From Lepus europaeus (lineage: Eukaryota; Chordata; Mammalia; Lagomorpha; Leporidae): a DNA stretch of 64,000 nucleotides. The stretch lies in the NCBI RefSeq assembly GCF_033115175.1, contig NC_084828.1:37339888-37403887 (forward strand), written 5' to 3'. The position numbers and the translations under genes are program-made. Positions 23,467 to 35,861 of this stretch are shown piece after piece; positions within the stretch are counted from its first letter, which is position 1, and the number at the start of each line of letters is the position of its first letter. Below the pieces are notes generated by a model. It ran no database searches and was not told the DNA's origin. It was given only the letters and a program-made list of their open reading frames with translations.

Positions 23467-25918
23467 GAAGATTTATTTATTAAGGATCACGCATATGGGC
23501 AGTTATTTTCCAAGAGATTCTTAGGTGGCAGAAGGTAGACACAAACTCCTTCAGGGATCATGCTCTGATCATTGAAGAGGATGTCCAAATAGGAAGTGAG
23601 GCTTGTGGATAGATAATGCAGTCAATGAGAATAGTCCAAAAGAATCATAGAAAAGGTCCAAAGAAGGGATCTAGCACCATCCCATCAGCGCTGGTACTCA
23701 CTGATGTTAAAGAGATCCAGTGAATAATATGGAAATCAAGCAGTTAACAGAACTCTCCATCATTAGATCTTAAATTTTTTTTGAGTGTTTATATAGAGCA
23801 AAACCAGTGCAAATGAGCAGCAGATGCCAAGGCCATCTCAGTGAGAGCAGAGGATCTTTGGCCTGACTCTTCTTTTTCACTTCCAGCTGTGCCGCCATTC
23901 AAGACTCACAGGTCTTACTTGCAGCCAAAATCATTTTAAACTTTCTCCTTAATTGAGGCAGGGATATTGGGAAACTCTTGTGTAATTTTTTTTTTCTTTC
24001 AGTTTCCCTGAGACAGCCTATGTGTCTTATCAACTGGCCTTGAAGGAGAAACAAAGCAAAACAAAAACAGCATCCTACATTTTGACAGCATCCCCAATAA
24101 TATAATCTCTTTTGTGGACAAACCAAAAAATAATTTCCCAGGATGCTAGTGCTCTGAACCTCAGTTCTGAAAGAGCTTAGCAGGGTTTTCATTTTGTTTG
24201 TTTATTTCCTAATGGAAGTGCCAGTTTTCCTATTGATTTTTCAACCTCTCCTGACTGTATTCTCAAATGTCTACATAGTCTGCCATATAATCTATAGATC
24301 CACACTGATGTACTTATGTGAACCTATCAATCAGAAAGAATTTATTAAACACAGGCTATGCATTCGTATTCTAGTGAATAAAGAAGAAATGATGGGCACA
24401 TCCTTCATTGTAAAGTGATGAACCTCTATTTTGTCATAATCATCGACAACAACATCAAAACCGTTTGGGTATAATTGGAAAATTTATGATTTTTCTATCT
24501 GCTTAAGAGAAAATGGAAACATTGATGATAAATTTGGCATATTGAATATTTGCAATAGAACATTTTGCTACTTCATGTTCTTCCTTGCATTTAAGTTCAT
24601 AAAATTAAACTTTTACATGTTTATTCATGTTTCCTACTACCTTTTTGCCAGAGATTATTTTGCACTATACTTAGTCTATTTTTTAGTTTATAATTTCTGT
24701 CTGTTGAGACTGAGGTGGTGGCACACAAATGGAATGAATAATTGTATTTGATAACCCTTACATAATGCTTGTTTTTCTGGCCTGTAGTGTTATAAGGAAA
24801 AAAAATTATAAAAATGTGTAAATATGCTCAATCCTGATTTGTGGCAGCTGATACATGCAAATAGAACTTTACCAAAACATTTCAGCTTCTGTGTGTGTTT
24901 ATCAGTGTGCACTGGGGACATCAGGTATACAATAACACCATGAGTGAAATGGAATCTTGAAGGACAATTATGTCCTACTCAGAGTCTCAAACTCTGATGG
25001 TTCATTATTTCCCTAGTTTTTCAAGTGGAATGAGAAAACCCTCCACTTTGCTGCTAAAAGTTACTCTTATTCCTCTATGTATTCAATCTTCAAAGTTGAA
25101 AAATCGACCATTACTCATAACTTAGTCTGTTTTCACAAGACACTTTGTTAAGAAGATAGAAAAATTAAAAACCACGTGGAAGAAAGTACAATAAAGTGGT
25201 AAAAACAAGAAAAGTATTTTAATATAGAGAGTCAAGTACAAGTTTGGCATTTATGTAATGAATATCCAGGCACGTATATAAGTTTCAGTACATACTTCCA
25301 TACATATATTGACCAAAAGCATACTTACTTGTGTTGGAAGGACCGTTTGTTAAGAAGTCAGAAACACTAATTAGTATCAAGGTCTATTTCTTCCTCTCTT
25401 TCCACCTCTTTTTTCCTTCTTTTTTCTACTAGGTGGAAATATCACCAAGCTGCCTAATTTGCATCTGATCCTGTGCTCTTGTTTAAGGAGGTTACTCCAT
25501 CAGATTGCTTTCTTCTTTGTGACAGACATGACTTTGATTTATCCTGAATGCATTTTTGCACTTTTGGTAACTATCCCTCATATACTACCAGTTTCAAGGA
25601 AAAGTATCCACCCTTAAAATTAAACGAACATATAAATAAATACAAACAACATCAACAGAATCAACAGGATTAGAAAACCCTGTTTGGGGAATTTCAGAAT
25701 AATGAAATAGATTAAGAAAGATGGACAATATTTATAACAAGACAACAATTAGCATCATTCATCCATTCATTTCCTTGTTACTGGTAGGGAACAGTTATAC
25801 AAAAGAATAAAAGCAGTTTTAAAGACTTGTTTAGACCTTATTTTTAAGCCTTACAGGATATGGTAGAATTTGCAACCGGACTCAGGGTGTTTGTTGTTTA
25901 GAATAAATAATTTAAAGT
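23467..25918. other. 2.4-kb sequence without assigned feature
   Basis: No repeat family recognised. 25384-25575 looks like a splice acceptor, a short open exon and a donor (see findings), with no known protein behind it. Confidence 0.5.
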
Positions 25919-26212
25919 GCTTATATATTTATTTTTTATTTGAAAGACAGAAACAAAGAGAGATCTTCCATCACGTCTCAGATGCCCACAACAGCAATAA
26001 TAGCCAGATCAAAACCAGCAGCCACAAATTCAATCTAGGCTTCCCATGTGGCAAGCATCCAACCACTTCAGTCATCACCTGCTGCCTCCCAGGAAGCACA
26101 TTAGCAAGAGGCTGTATAGGAAATACAGATGAGACTCAAACCCAGCACTCTGAGAGGAGATGTAGGCATCTTAAGAGGCATCTTAATTGCTGCATCAAAT
26201 GTCCATCCCCTT
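25919..26212 (-). mobile_element. Old, diverged CSINE, antisense
   Basis: Words in order: 'tttattttttatttgaaagacag', 'gagatcttccatcacg', 'cagatgcccacaacagc', 'catcacctgctgcctcccagg', 'gactcaaacccagcactctg', 'ggcatcttaattgctgcatc'. This is the older C-repeat subtype, which carries 'acctgctgcctcccagg' in place of the younger 'tcttctgctgctttccc'. Confidence 0.78.
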
Positions 26213-26929
26213 CGGAGTATTTTTGGTATTAGGTACAAACTACTTATTGTCAGCTTGTGACTCCAAAGAGCTATGAAGTTGTGCAGATTAGGCAAATGAT
26301 TAGGAACAGAAACTGAGGCATATATTTTTATGCTGAGGCAGCATATTTTCATTAAATGGATAACAATAGTGCAATGTTCTGTTTATAGAAAATTCAATCA
26401 TCTACAGATGTTGAAGGGCTTGCCAGTTGTAGAATTCTTGGACATTGAACTATTCAAAGATGCATAAACTTAGTGTATTAAAAATGTGTATTATATGAGT
26501 GTACATTTGTTAATATGTTGAAATGCATTTACATGATACATTTAAAATATATGTATATTTGTTAATTTTATCAAATGTAAATAGACAGATATTTAAGATA
26601 TAAATTCCATAGTCCAGATCCACTAGGCATCATACTATCAAGGATTTAGAAAGAAAATAAATCTAAATAATTAATAAGCATAAGACACTGGAGAATTGAT
26701 GTGCACACACATCTTATCATTTAATTTTTAAAAAATTCTCACAATACATTTACATTTACCACAAAATTATAATCTACTATTAAATATGTTGCAATTTCCA
26801 TATCTAATTTTTGATATATGCTTATTGGCCAATAAGTAAAATGTGAGCCTATTAATGATGAAATATCTCAATTTTTCTGCTCTTAAAAATGCTCTTGACT
26901 TTTCTAGGATGGCTACTTTTTTATTTCAT
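26213..26929. other. AT-rich sequence without assigned feature
   Basis: No gene or repeat family recognised. Confidence 0.55.
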
Positions 26930-28085
26930 TTTTTTTTAAACTTTTACTTAATAAATATTTTTTTCAACTTTTGGATTATAGCAGATTTTCCCCCTATAAC
27001 CACACTCCTACCCGCAAACCATCCTATCTCCTACTCCCTGTCCCATCCCATTCTACATTAAGATTTATTTTAAACTATCTTTATATACAGAAGACCAACT
27101 TAGTATATACTAAGTAAAGATTTCAACAGTTTGCACCCACACAGACACACAAAGTGTAAAGTACTGTTTGAATACTAGCTTTACCATTAATTTGCATAGT
27201 ACAACACATAGTACATAGATTTTACATGGGTAGTAAGTGCACAGTGACTTCCGTTGTTTTTTTTTTTTTTTTTTTTTTTTGACAGGCAGAGTGGATAGTG
27301 AGAGAGACAGAGAGAAAGGTCTTCCTTTGCCGTTGGTTCACCCTCCAATGGCCACTGCGGCCGGCGCATCTCGCTGATCCGATGGCAGGAGCCAGGTGCT
27401 TCTCCTGGTCTCCCATGCGGGTACAGGGCCCAAGGACTTGGGCCATCCTCCACTGCCTTCCCAGGCCATAGCAGAGAGCTGGCCTGGAAGAGGGACAACC
27501 GGGACAGAATCCGGCGCCCCAACCGGGACTAGAATCCGGTGTGCCGGCACCGCAAGGTGGAGGATTAGCCTGTTAAGCCACGGCACCGGCCACTCCCGTT
27601 GTTGATTTAACAATTGACACTCTTATTTATGACGTCAGTAATCACCCGGGGTTCTTGGCATGAGCTGCCAAGGCTATGGAAGCATTTTGAGTTCACAAAC
27701 TCCGACCTTATTTAGACAAGGCCATAATCAAAGCAAAAGTTCTGTCCTCCCTTCAGAGAAAGGTACCTCCTTCTTCGATGGTCTGTTCTTTCAGTGGGAT
27801 CTCACTCACAGAGATCTTTCGTTTAGGTCATTTTTTTGCCTGAGTGTCTTGGCTTTCCATGCCTGAAATACTCTCCTGGGCTTTTTAGCCAGATATGAAT
27901 GCCTTAAGGGCTGATTCTGAGGCCATAGTGCTGTTTAGGACATCTGCCATTCAATAGGTCTGCTGTGTATCCTGTTTCCCATGTTGGATTTTTCTCTCCC
28001 TTTTGATTCTATCAGTTAGTATTAGCAGACACTGGTCTTGTTTATGTTATCCCTTTGACACTGAATCCAGAGACAGTCTCAAAAT
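26930..28085 (-). mobile_element. L1 3' UTR, antisense, interrupted by a CSINE
   Basis: It starts at the reversed 3' terminus ('aaacttttacttaataaat'), then a C/T-rich tract, 'tttatatacagaagaccaac', 'gtttgcacccacacagacac' and 'gtgcacagtgact'. After the CSINE it resumes with 'gttgatttaacaattgacac', 'ccaaggctatggaagcattt', 'ggctttccatgcctgaaat' and 'gtcttgtttatgttatccc'. Only 3' UTR is present. Short ORFs at 27660-27866 are not genes. Confidence 0.93.
27257..27591 (-). mobile_element. Young CSINE inserted in L1 3' UTR
   Basis: A T-run of over 20 bases, then 'gacaggcagagtggatagtg', 'ccgttggttcaccctcc', 'gatggcaggagccaggtgct' and the reversed head 'gttaagccacggcaccggcc'. The TSD is ACTTCCGTTG (27247-27256) and ACTCCCGTTG (27592-27601). 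The long pure tail and GC-rich body indicate a relatively recent copy. Confidence 0.96.
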
Positions 28086-28706
28086 AAAAATTTATCCATG
28101 CCTATGATAGCAGTAATAGGCTAAAATAAATATAGAACAAGAAAACACAGCGGTGGGCAACTTATTTTAGTTTTTTTATAAAATGAAAGGAACTAGAGCT
28201 AATATTCTCAAATTTCCTTTTCTATTTATAATTGTTTTCTCAAATGCAATGTACAGATAATCTTTCTATGTCTTTCTTTTGAATTTAACAGCCAACTTGT
28301 AGTCTGTAGAGCTTTTAAAATTCATTACAGTAGTATTGAACTGTGTTCCTCTCTATTTTCACATCTACAGCTCATTATGGAATACTTACAATGTATTAGA
28401 AACAGAATCATGATATTATGTTTAGGGGTAAAAAATTACACACATGTTAAAATAGTCATCTGTTACATAAGCACATTTCAGTCAACATCATAAACTTGTA
28501 GCCCAAATCACTACTCATGTGTTTTTGGTGATACTGGTGTAGCAAAGATAGTGTGCTGCCACTCCTATAAAGGTGTAGGATATGCCATTAAATGAAGTAT
28601 GTAATTCATGGTCATAACAATAAATGACTATGTCAGTGGTTTATGTACTTACTACATGACATTACTTCAAAAAGTTCATTAAAAGGGAATCTAAAGATAA
28701 ATTTAG
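28086..28706. other. AT-rich sequence without assigned feature
   Basis: Nothing recognisable. Confidence 0.5.
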
Positions 28707-28957
28707 GGGCTGGCACTGTGGCATAACAGGTAAAGTCCCAGCCTTTAGCACTGTTATCCTACATGGACGTTTGAGTCCCAGCTGCTCCACTTCTGATCCA
28801 GCTCCCTGCTAATGCTTCTGAGAAAGCAGCAGAGGATGCCCCAAATCCTTGGGCCCCTGTACCATGTGGGAGACCCAGAAGAAGCTCCTGGCCCCTGGCT
28901 TTGAATAGTTCAACTCTGGCAGTTGCAGCCATTTGGAGTGAACCAGCAGATGGAAGA

Positions 28958-29010
<53 letters not shown>

Positions 29011-29053
29011 AATGTAGCTCTCCATCTCTTATAACTCAAATAAAATTTTTTAA
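28707..29053 (+). mobile_element. CSINE with (TC)n(TG)n tract
   Basis: Head 'ggggctggcactgtggcat', middle 'gagaaagcagcagaggatg', then (TC)n at 28960-28998 passing into (TG)n to 29010, and the tail 'ctcaaataaaattttttaaaa'. Confidence 0.94.
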
Positions 29054-29127
29054 AATGTTAAACATATTATGACATAAAAATTTTTGAAATCCAAGCAGTT
29101 TTTTCAGAATGTAGATTTTCTTTGATC

Positions 29128-29412
29128 CTTAAAAAAATTATTTGTTTATTTCAGAGGTAGAGAGAGAGAGAAATCTCCACCATGGTTCACTCTCCAAATG
29201 CTAGCGGTGGCCTGGAGCAGACTGAATTGAAGTTGATAGCTGGGAATTCTATCCAGTTATCCAACATTGCAGGCTGAGACCCATTTGCTTGAATCAACAC
29301 TGCTTCTCAGAGTCTGTGTTAGTAGAAAGTTATAACCAGGACCTGGAGCTGAAACTCTAAACCAGGTTCTCTGATATGGGATACAGGTATCTTACCTGGC
29401 ACCATATCTCCT
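29128..29412 (-). mobile_element. Old diverged CSINE, antisense
   Basis: 'ttatttgtttatttcagaggtag', GA-rich, 'ccatggttcactctccaaatg', 'gtctgtgttagtagaaag', 'ggagctgaaactctaaacc', 'gatatgggatacaggtatctt'. This is the older C-repeat subtype. Landmarks are in order but diverged. Confidence 0.7.
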
Positions 29413-29510
29413 TGGCTAAATGTCTACCACTCTGTGAACTTTTAAAAAATTCCTCATATATACTTTTTCATTGTTATTGCAAAATATAATTTATTTATTT
29501 TAAAAATTAC

Positions 29511-30641
29511 TATAAAACAGTATGGTATACAAAGAGATCAAGAAACTCCACAACAACAAAACAAACAACCCCAGTAAGAGATGGGCAAAGGACTTAAATA
29601 GATGTTTTTCAAATGAGGAAATTGAAATGGCCAATAGACACATGAAAAAATGTTCAGGATCACTAGCCATCAGGAAATCCAAATTAAAACCACAATGAGG
29701 TTTCACCTTACCCCAGTTAGAATGGGTTTCATATAGAAATCAACAAACAATGAATGCTGGCGAGGATGTGGGGGAGAAAGTACCCTAATCCACTGTTGGA
29801 ATGCAAACTGGTATAGCCACTATGGAAGTCAATTTAGAGATACCTCAGAAATCTGAATATTGGTCTAACATACAACCTAGACATTCTACTCCTTGGATTT
29901 TACCCAAGGAAAATGAAATCAGCAAATAAAAGAACTATCTGCACCTCCATGTTTATTGCTGCTCAAGTCACAATAGCTAAGGCATGGAATCAACCTAAAT
30001 GCCCATCAACGGAAAATTGGATAAAGCAATTATGGAATATATACTCTATGGAATACTATACAGTGATAAAAAAGATGAAATCTGGTCATTTGAAGCAAAA
30101 ATGGATGAATCTGGAAAACATCCAGTGAAATAAGCCAGTCCCAAAGGGACAAATATCATATGTTCTCCATAATCTGTGTCAACTAACAGAGCACCTAAAA
30201 GGAAACCTATAGAAGTGAAATTGACATTATGACAAGCAATGACTTGAACAGCCCCTGTCTTGACTCTCAAGGAACAGGTTATTAGTTTATTTTTTTGCTA
30301 TTTTCTTTTTCTACTTAATGCCATTGGTTGAACTCTTTACTTAACTTAAAGTTATTCATGGTGTTTATCCAATTGAAAATAGATGTCACTAAAAAATAAG
30401 ACTGGGAATAAGAGAGGGAGATGTACAGTTGGGCACACATTCCAATGGACTTACCCCTAAGGGTAAAGCTAAAAACTTTCCATGGGACTCCAAATCCCAT
30501 TAAGCTGGGTGGTACTAATAACATTTTAAGTGTTAACATGATCATTTTAGTTGTGTAACTGATCATATAGATAGGTTTAGGTGTCAAAGGGATCACATAA
30601 ATAAGACCAAGTGTTTGGTAATAACAATAGATAGAATAAGA
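29511..30641 (+). mobile_element. L1 ORF2 3' end and proximal 3' UTR, sense
   Basis: Sense ORF2 C-terminal sequence ('agagatgggcaaaggactta', 'caggatcactagccatcagg', 'gaatgctggcgaggatgtg', 'tgcccatcaacggaaaattg', 'gtgaaataagccagtcccaa') passes into 3' UTR ('ggtgtcaaagggatcacata' near 30572). Internal stops break the frame, so no reverse transcriptase or endonuclease activity is possible. It ends abruptly at the next CSINE without its distal 3' UTR. Confidence 0.93.
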
Positions 30642-31000
30642 GGCCGGCGCCAAGGCAAAGTGCTTAGTAGGTTAAACCTCTGCCTGTGGTGCCTGTGGTG
30701 ATCTCATATGAGCATCAGTTCGTGTCTTGGATGCCCATCTTCTGATCCAGCTCTCTGCGTTGGCGTGGGAAAATAGTAGAAGATGGCCCAAATGCTTGGG
30801 CCCCTGCACTCATGTGAGAAACCCAGAAGAAGCTTCTGGCTACTGGCTCGTGGCTCCTGGCTCCTGACTTCAGATCAGCCCAGCTCCGGCCATTATAGCC
30901 ATCTGGGGAGTGACCCAGCGGATGGAAGACCTCTCTCTCTGTCTCTACCTCTCTCTGTAACTCTACCTCTCAAATAATTAAACAAAATATTTTAAAAAAG
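30642..31000 (+). mobile_element. CSINE
   Basis: Head 'ggccggcgccaaggcaaagt', middle 'gggaaaatagtagaagatgg', a duplicated 'ggctcctggctcctg'-like stretch, CT-rich, tail 'ctcaaataattaaacaaaat'. No TSD is apparent. Confidence 0.92.
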
Positions 31001-31894
31001 CTATTCTGCAGGTAGTTAAAGCTATTTAGATGTTTGAATTTACCATACTGCCACACACAGAACTTTGTACAGCTGCCATGTATTCCATATTTAATAAGAA
31101 AATACTATGTCAGCATAAAATCACTTTCCATAATTTCTATTCCTAATCATTTGTTTAGCCTGTACATCTTAATAAATCCTTGTAGCCATGAGGCAATGAT
31201 GAACCTTGAGTAGACTGGAAATTGTTTTCCTGGCTCAGGTGTTTAGTCTTTGAAAAGGAATTGTTCCTTGGTTTGTGGAGTAGTTTGGCATGACCCCTAT
31301 ACAGATCATCTGTTTAGCTTAAGTGCAAAGCTTCATCCAGCAGCCCACGGATATTTACAAAGCATCTGCAGTTGACACTTGGAATATCTTTTATTTTGGA
31401 ATTTCTTCATTAAATTATAAGGGCCAGGCTGAACATTAATAATCCAGATTAAACGTTCATTTGTAGCATATCCTGGGTATACTTGAAACTATCTCATCAC
31501 TATGATAATTTCTACTTTCCTGATAACAATGCCAGGTGCAAGAGTGAACAATCCACCAACTTTAAGATTTTGTTTTCTTGTCACTGCAGGTGTGCCACAG
31601 GCATTTCCTTATTCAGAAATTCATTATTTTTCATTTGGAATGAAAACATCTGTTGAGAATCCTTAATGCAGGAATCATGGTGCTGTGAACCGGGAAAAAA
31701 GATCCCATCTTGCCATTATGGAGCTTACATAATAGTGGAAAGGGTGTAGCAAATTCTGTGGTAGAAATTATGAAGCCTGGTATACAAGTCATGCTCAGTG
31801 AGTTAGAAAAACATGGTAGAGTGATCAAACTGCCATAGGGTTAAGAAAAAATTATTTGAGGAACTTTGGGCTATATTAGTAAGAATTGATCTCA
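31001..31894. other. Sequence without assigned feature
   Basis: No gene recognised. 31705-31745 ('ccatcttgccattatggagcttacataatagtgg') resembles a phrase found in old mammalian transposon relics, but I cannot name the family. Confidence 0.45.
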
Positions 31895-31910
31895 AGAAAA
31901 ATAAACAATT

Positions 31911-32226
31911 TTTTTGACAGGCAGAGTTAGACAGTGAGAGAGAGAGAGACAGAGAGAAACCCAGGTTTGAGTCCCAGCTGCTCCACTTCCAGTCCAGCTC
32001 TCTGCTATGACCCGGGAAAGCCGTAGAAGATAGCCCAAGTTCTTGAGCCCCTTCACCTGCGTGGGAGACCTGGAAGAGGCTCCTGGCTCCTGGTTTCGGA
32101 ATGGCACAGCTCCGTCCGTTACGTCCAATTGGGGAGTGAACCAGTGGATGGAGGAATGCTCTCTCTTTCTGCCTCTCTTCTTTCTGTGTAACTCTTTCAA
32201 ATAAATAAATAAATCTTTAAAAAAAA
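31911..32226 (+). mobile_element. CSINE with inverted 5' segment (head-to-head chimera)
   Basis: 31911-31960 is antisense C-repeat tail sequence ('ttttttgacaggcagagttag' through the GA tract). It switches at about 31961 to sense C-repeat body ('ccaggtttgagtcccagctg') and runs to a normal (AAAT)n tail ending near 32226. Similar words AAGAAAAATAAACAATTTT (from 31895) and AAGAAAAAGAAACATTTT (from 32227) flank the pair and look like one TSD. The sense part lacks the SINE head. Confidence 0.85.
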
Positions 32227-32605
32227 GAAAAAGAAACATTTTAAACAAAGGAGACAATTTATCTAGCAGAAAAATAGTAGAAGAAAGTAATTAGCATTTG
32301 GTAAACCGAACTAGTCTTACACCGTAAAAGCCAAAAAATATAGAATTGGAAGAGATGAAAATGAATTTTATGCAAGATTAAGCTCAAAAAGTATTTTAAA
32401 GATCCTGTTAAGATCTTTGTTTTCAATTTAAAGCTATGGGAAAATAAAAGGCTTGCATGCTTCAGGATCTACATGGGTAAGTTTTTTTAATGGGAAAACA
32501 TCACACTGGCTGCATTGTGAAAGGGAAAATCAATAGCAAGATAGGAAGCAGCTAGTGGGCTACTGCTGCTGGTCAGAATAGAGACGGTTAAAAGATACTG
32601 GATTT

Positions 32606-32614
32606 TTCTCTCTG

Positions 32615-32651
<37 letters not shown>

Positions 32652-32675
32652 TTAATTCTGCCTGTCAAAAAAAAA
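32606..32675 (+). mobile_element. Very short 5'-truncated CSINE tail
   Basis: Only the CT-rich segment, 'cttaattctgcctgtcaaa' and an A-run are present. The flanks AAAGATACTGGATTT (32591-32605) and AAAGATTCTGGATTT (32676-32690) form a TSD with one mismatch, so this is a complete 70-bp insertion. Confidence 0.87.
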
Positions 32676-32869
32676 AAAGATTCTGGATTTATAATAAATA
32701 TATGTGAATGTAAAAGCATTTGAACACTTTAATGGAGAAAAACCTGAAAATATTCATAAACTACATTGGAAGAAGGTGGACAAAAACACAATATCAAAAC
32801 TGGTTTGTTCTTCATTTGCTGGCCATGCCATTTCATTGATACAGCATATGCTAGAAGACTTATAAAGGG

Positions 32870-33560
32870 TAAGTTATGAGTTCTACTTTGTTCACACTAC
32901 ATTTCAAGTTAAGTTCATATGCAATATCTATTTGAGGGTTGGGTATACCCAGATATATGTGGTTTGAATATCAGAGAGTGGTCTAGGCTACAAAAGTACA
33001 AGTAGATTACTAGGTAATGATTTAATCAGTGGATTTAGTTGATATTTTCTGGGAGAGCAATTGAACAATACAGAAGATCCAGATGAAATCTCAAGAAACT
33101 TTCTGGATGTATTTACTGGATTGAAAGGAATGAATGACCAAGGTATAGGGAAATGACTGGCCAGAGATGAAGGGAAAACATGAACGTGTGTATTACAGAA
33201 ATCAAGACAAAGGAAGTGTCCCCTGAAGAAGGATAATGTCAAACGTAATGAATGCTACAGAAAGGTCAACTAATATGAGGCTGTTTAACATCTCTCAGCT
33301 TCATGGATTAAACAACAGCTATTTCATTAGAGTGAAAGTGCATTGAGGAATTCCTGGAAAGTGAAAAAAGGGCACTGTGATGTAAGCAGGTTATTAAAGA
33401 ACTTTGATATGGGGAGCATCGGAGCGATAGGGCATTAGTTAGAGAAAAATTGAAGCTGAGGTACAATGTATAAATGTAGCACTTGGAAACAACTTCATTC
33501 CTGGGGCAGATCAGAAACTGGAGTTATTATGTGATGTCACAGAAAACATAATTGTTATTC
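32870..33560 (+). mobile_element. Possible ancient interspersed repeat, family not assigned
   Basis: The order 'ctacatttcaagttaagttc', 'atatctatttgagggttggg', 'aatgtcaaacgtaatgaatg', 'ctacagaaaggtcaactaat' and 'atgaggctg' echoes a long, widely dispersed ancient mammalian repeat ('caaatgctgctgagaggtca', 'agtaagatgagg'). Divergence is high and I cannot name it. No coding frame. Confidence 0.35.
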
Positions 33561-35700
33561 TTCTAATAAAATCATTTTAGACAGACACAAGAATAAAAGA
33601 TTTAGTTAAGTTGTTGTGGTTCTTTGATGATAAACAATGATGTTTTGAATGGGTTTGGTATGTTTCTCCCTTCTTTTTAAAAAAGCAACTCTTTGTTTGA
33701 TTTGAATGTAGTCGTGCCCAGGGTAAAGAAACAAGACAGATCTTCATAGATTTCCTTCAGATTTTTGGTTACAAATATCAAGATGACACTATATTAGTTT
33801 CTGATAGATTCAAAGATTCTTCCCCCATTGTTATAATAAGTATGTTATATCTTTAATATCAGTTTTCGTTAAATCCTGATTTACATAAAAAAAGACAGTT
33901 CAGTAAGGGTAGTATTGAAACTGATTCTCACCAAGATGTTACACACAAGTATCTTTAGGCAAAAAATTTCACAGGCAAAGATAACCATGTCTGCATTCAA
34001 AAAGAAGGTCTGCTTCTATACTGACACATATACATTTGAAATTAAAAAATATCCTCTGTAGTTGTGTGATTTCTTTATAACTCACATGTGAAAACATTGA
34101 AATAAAATCATGCAATAAGGCATTTTATTGTGTGATCTTACCAAAAGCTTGTAAAAATATATTCATGGGAATACAATGTTATGAAAAGGTTCACATACAT
34201 GAAACTAACAACATAACCTTAAGGTAATATAATTCACCTGTGCAGTACTGATACAAGTGATATGTCTTGGAACAACAATAACAAATGTGTAGAACTTACA
34301 CTACATGTTTTCACATAAACGTGAAGGCTTAGGAGACAATCACAAGAAATAAATGAAATCTTTCTACGTGAAATGCCATAATTATAGAATGAGACATATA
34401 TGATGGCAGCTATTTTCAATTTGCTCAAATGTTAAATGATATTTTCCTAAAGTATTGTTAAGCTAGGATATTCTAGGGCAGGACTATCTATTTTTTCTCT
34501 GAAAAATCAGGACTTAAAATGAAATTGCTAATTTCAATTTGGTATATGACATTGTTGAAGGTCAACTTAATAAGGAGGTTAAGCTTCCTAGAACTATTAA
34601 CTGGTGGCATTTGGGGGGCATTTTCACCAATTTAAGTTTAGGTTTTTTTGTGTGAATCTAAATAATTATGCTTATATTTAGTATTAAATTTGTTCTGTAT
34701 TGATGGAAAATAAATATTTTCCTAGGTTGTTAAAAGGGTAATTTATATAACTTTTCATGTAATCTTATGCTATGAACTTTTTTAAAAGCTACAGGAAACT
34801 TTATGAAAAGCAAATAGCCAACAGATAAATGGTGATTCCAAGCACTGGGTAAGTACAGATATGCTGTATAACTGAGTTACCCTTAGGCACTATTAAATTA
34901 TGCAATACTCCTTTTCATTCTTAGGAAATTCAAGGGTTTAATGACCTTCACAACACAGTAACAGTACTAGATAACTATTGCAATATATTATAAACCAACT
35001 GGCATTATCAGACATCTAAATTTCTGGAAAAGTAAAATCTTTGTAATAATTAGCCATGTAATAATTTTTATATGTAGCTATTTTGTGAGAAGATTCAGGA
35101 ATACATAGGAAAATGAAATAATTGGATATAAATAAATATCTATTTTTAGAAGCTTAAAATAGTTTGCTGCAATTACAAAAAGTTAACATTTTGTCATACT
35201 CTACCATTTGAATAATTATTATATTGTTATTTTTGAATTTCTAAGGAATTGATTTAAAACTTTCATTTTTATGTTTATCCTTTCTTATGGTATATATTGT
35301 TTCATTTAAAGTACTAACTTGAAAAGCTAATAGATTTTAATTTCTTAGTATTTGGGAGACTTTTGCTTTGCTTGCTTTTTATTTTAGCAAGCAATGTCAG
35401 GAATAAATCTCTATGCAGTCATACGAAGACAAGTAGGTGAATGATAATCAGAAATTATTGATTTCCTACAATAAGGATAGGGTTTCTCTAGAAGAGTTTT
35501 CAGCAGCAATAAATTCACAAAGTTGCATTTACTATTAATAATTTCCCCTACTATAACAGTAAGTTTGGTTTGCATATTTAAGCCTGTTCACATATCTGGG
35601 GCATATGATTAATTTAAGAAATATTAAATTATGGAAGTTTTTTGTCAGATTTCTAGATTACTATGAAAAAAGCCATCTGCGGTCTGAATGAAGTGTTAAA
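33561..35700. other. 2.1-kb AT-rich sequence without assigned feature
   Basis: No gene, RNA or repeat recognised on either strand. Confidence 0.55.
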
Positions 35701-35861
35701 TATACTCCATGTGACACTGAATATATAGGAAAGGCCCTATCCCCAGATTCATTGGTTGCTTTCCATTCTACTCCAATGAGAGACTGGGCGTTCCAGTGGC
35801 CTTCTGAAAGAGGAGCTGAAGTTGTAACTTAGAGATTATGCCTGAATGCAGTAAAGACATT

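Noticed and set aside
24194-24751. Two hydrophobic short ORFs resembling membrane proteins
   Set aside because: The hydrophobicity comes from T-rich sequence. No family features and no conserved start context.
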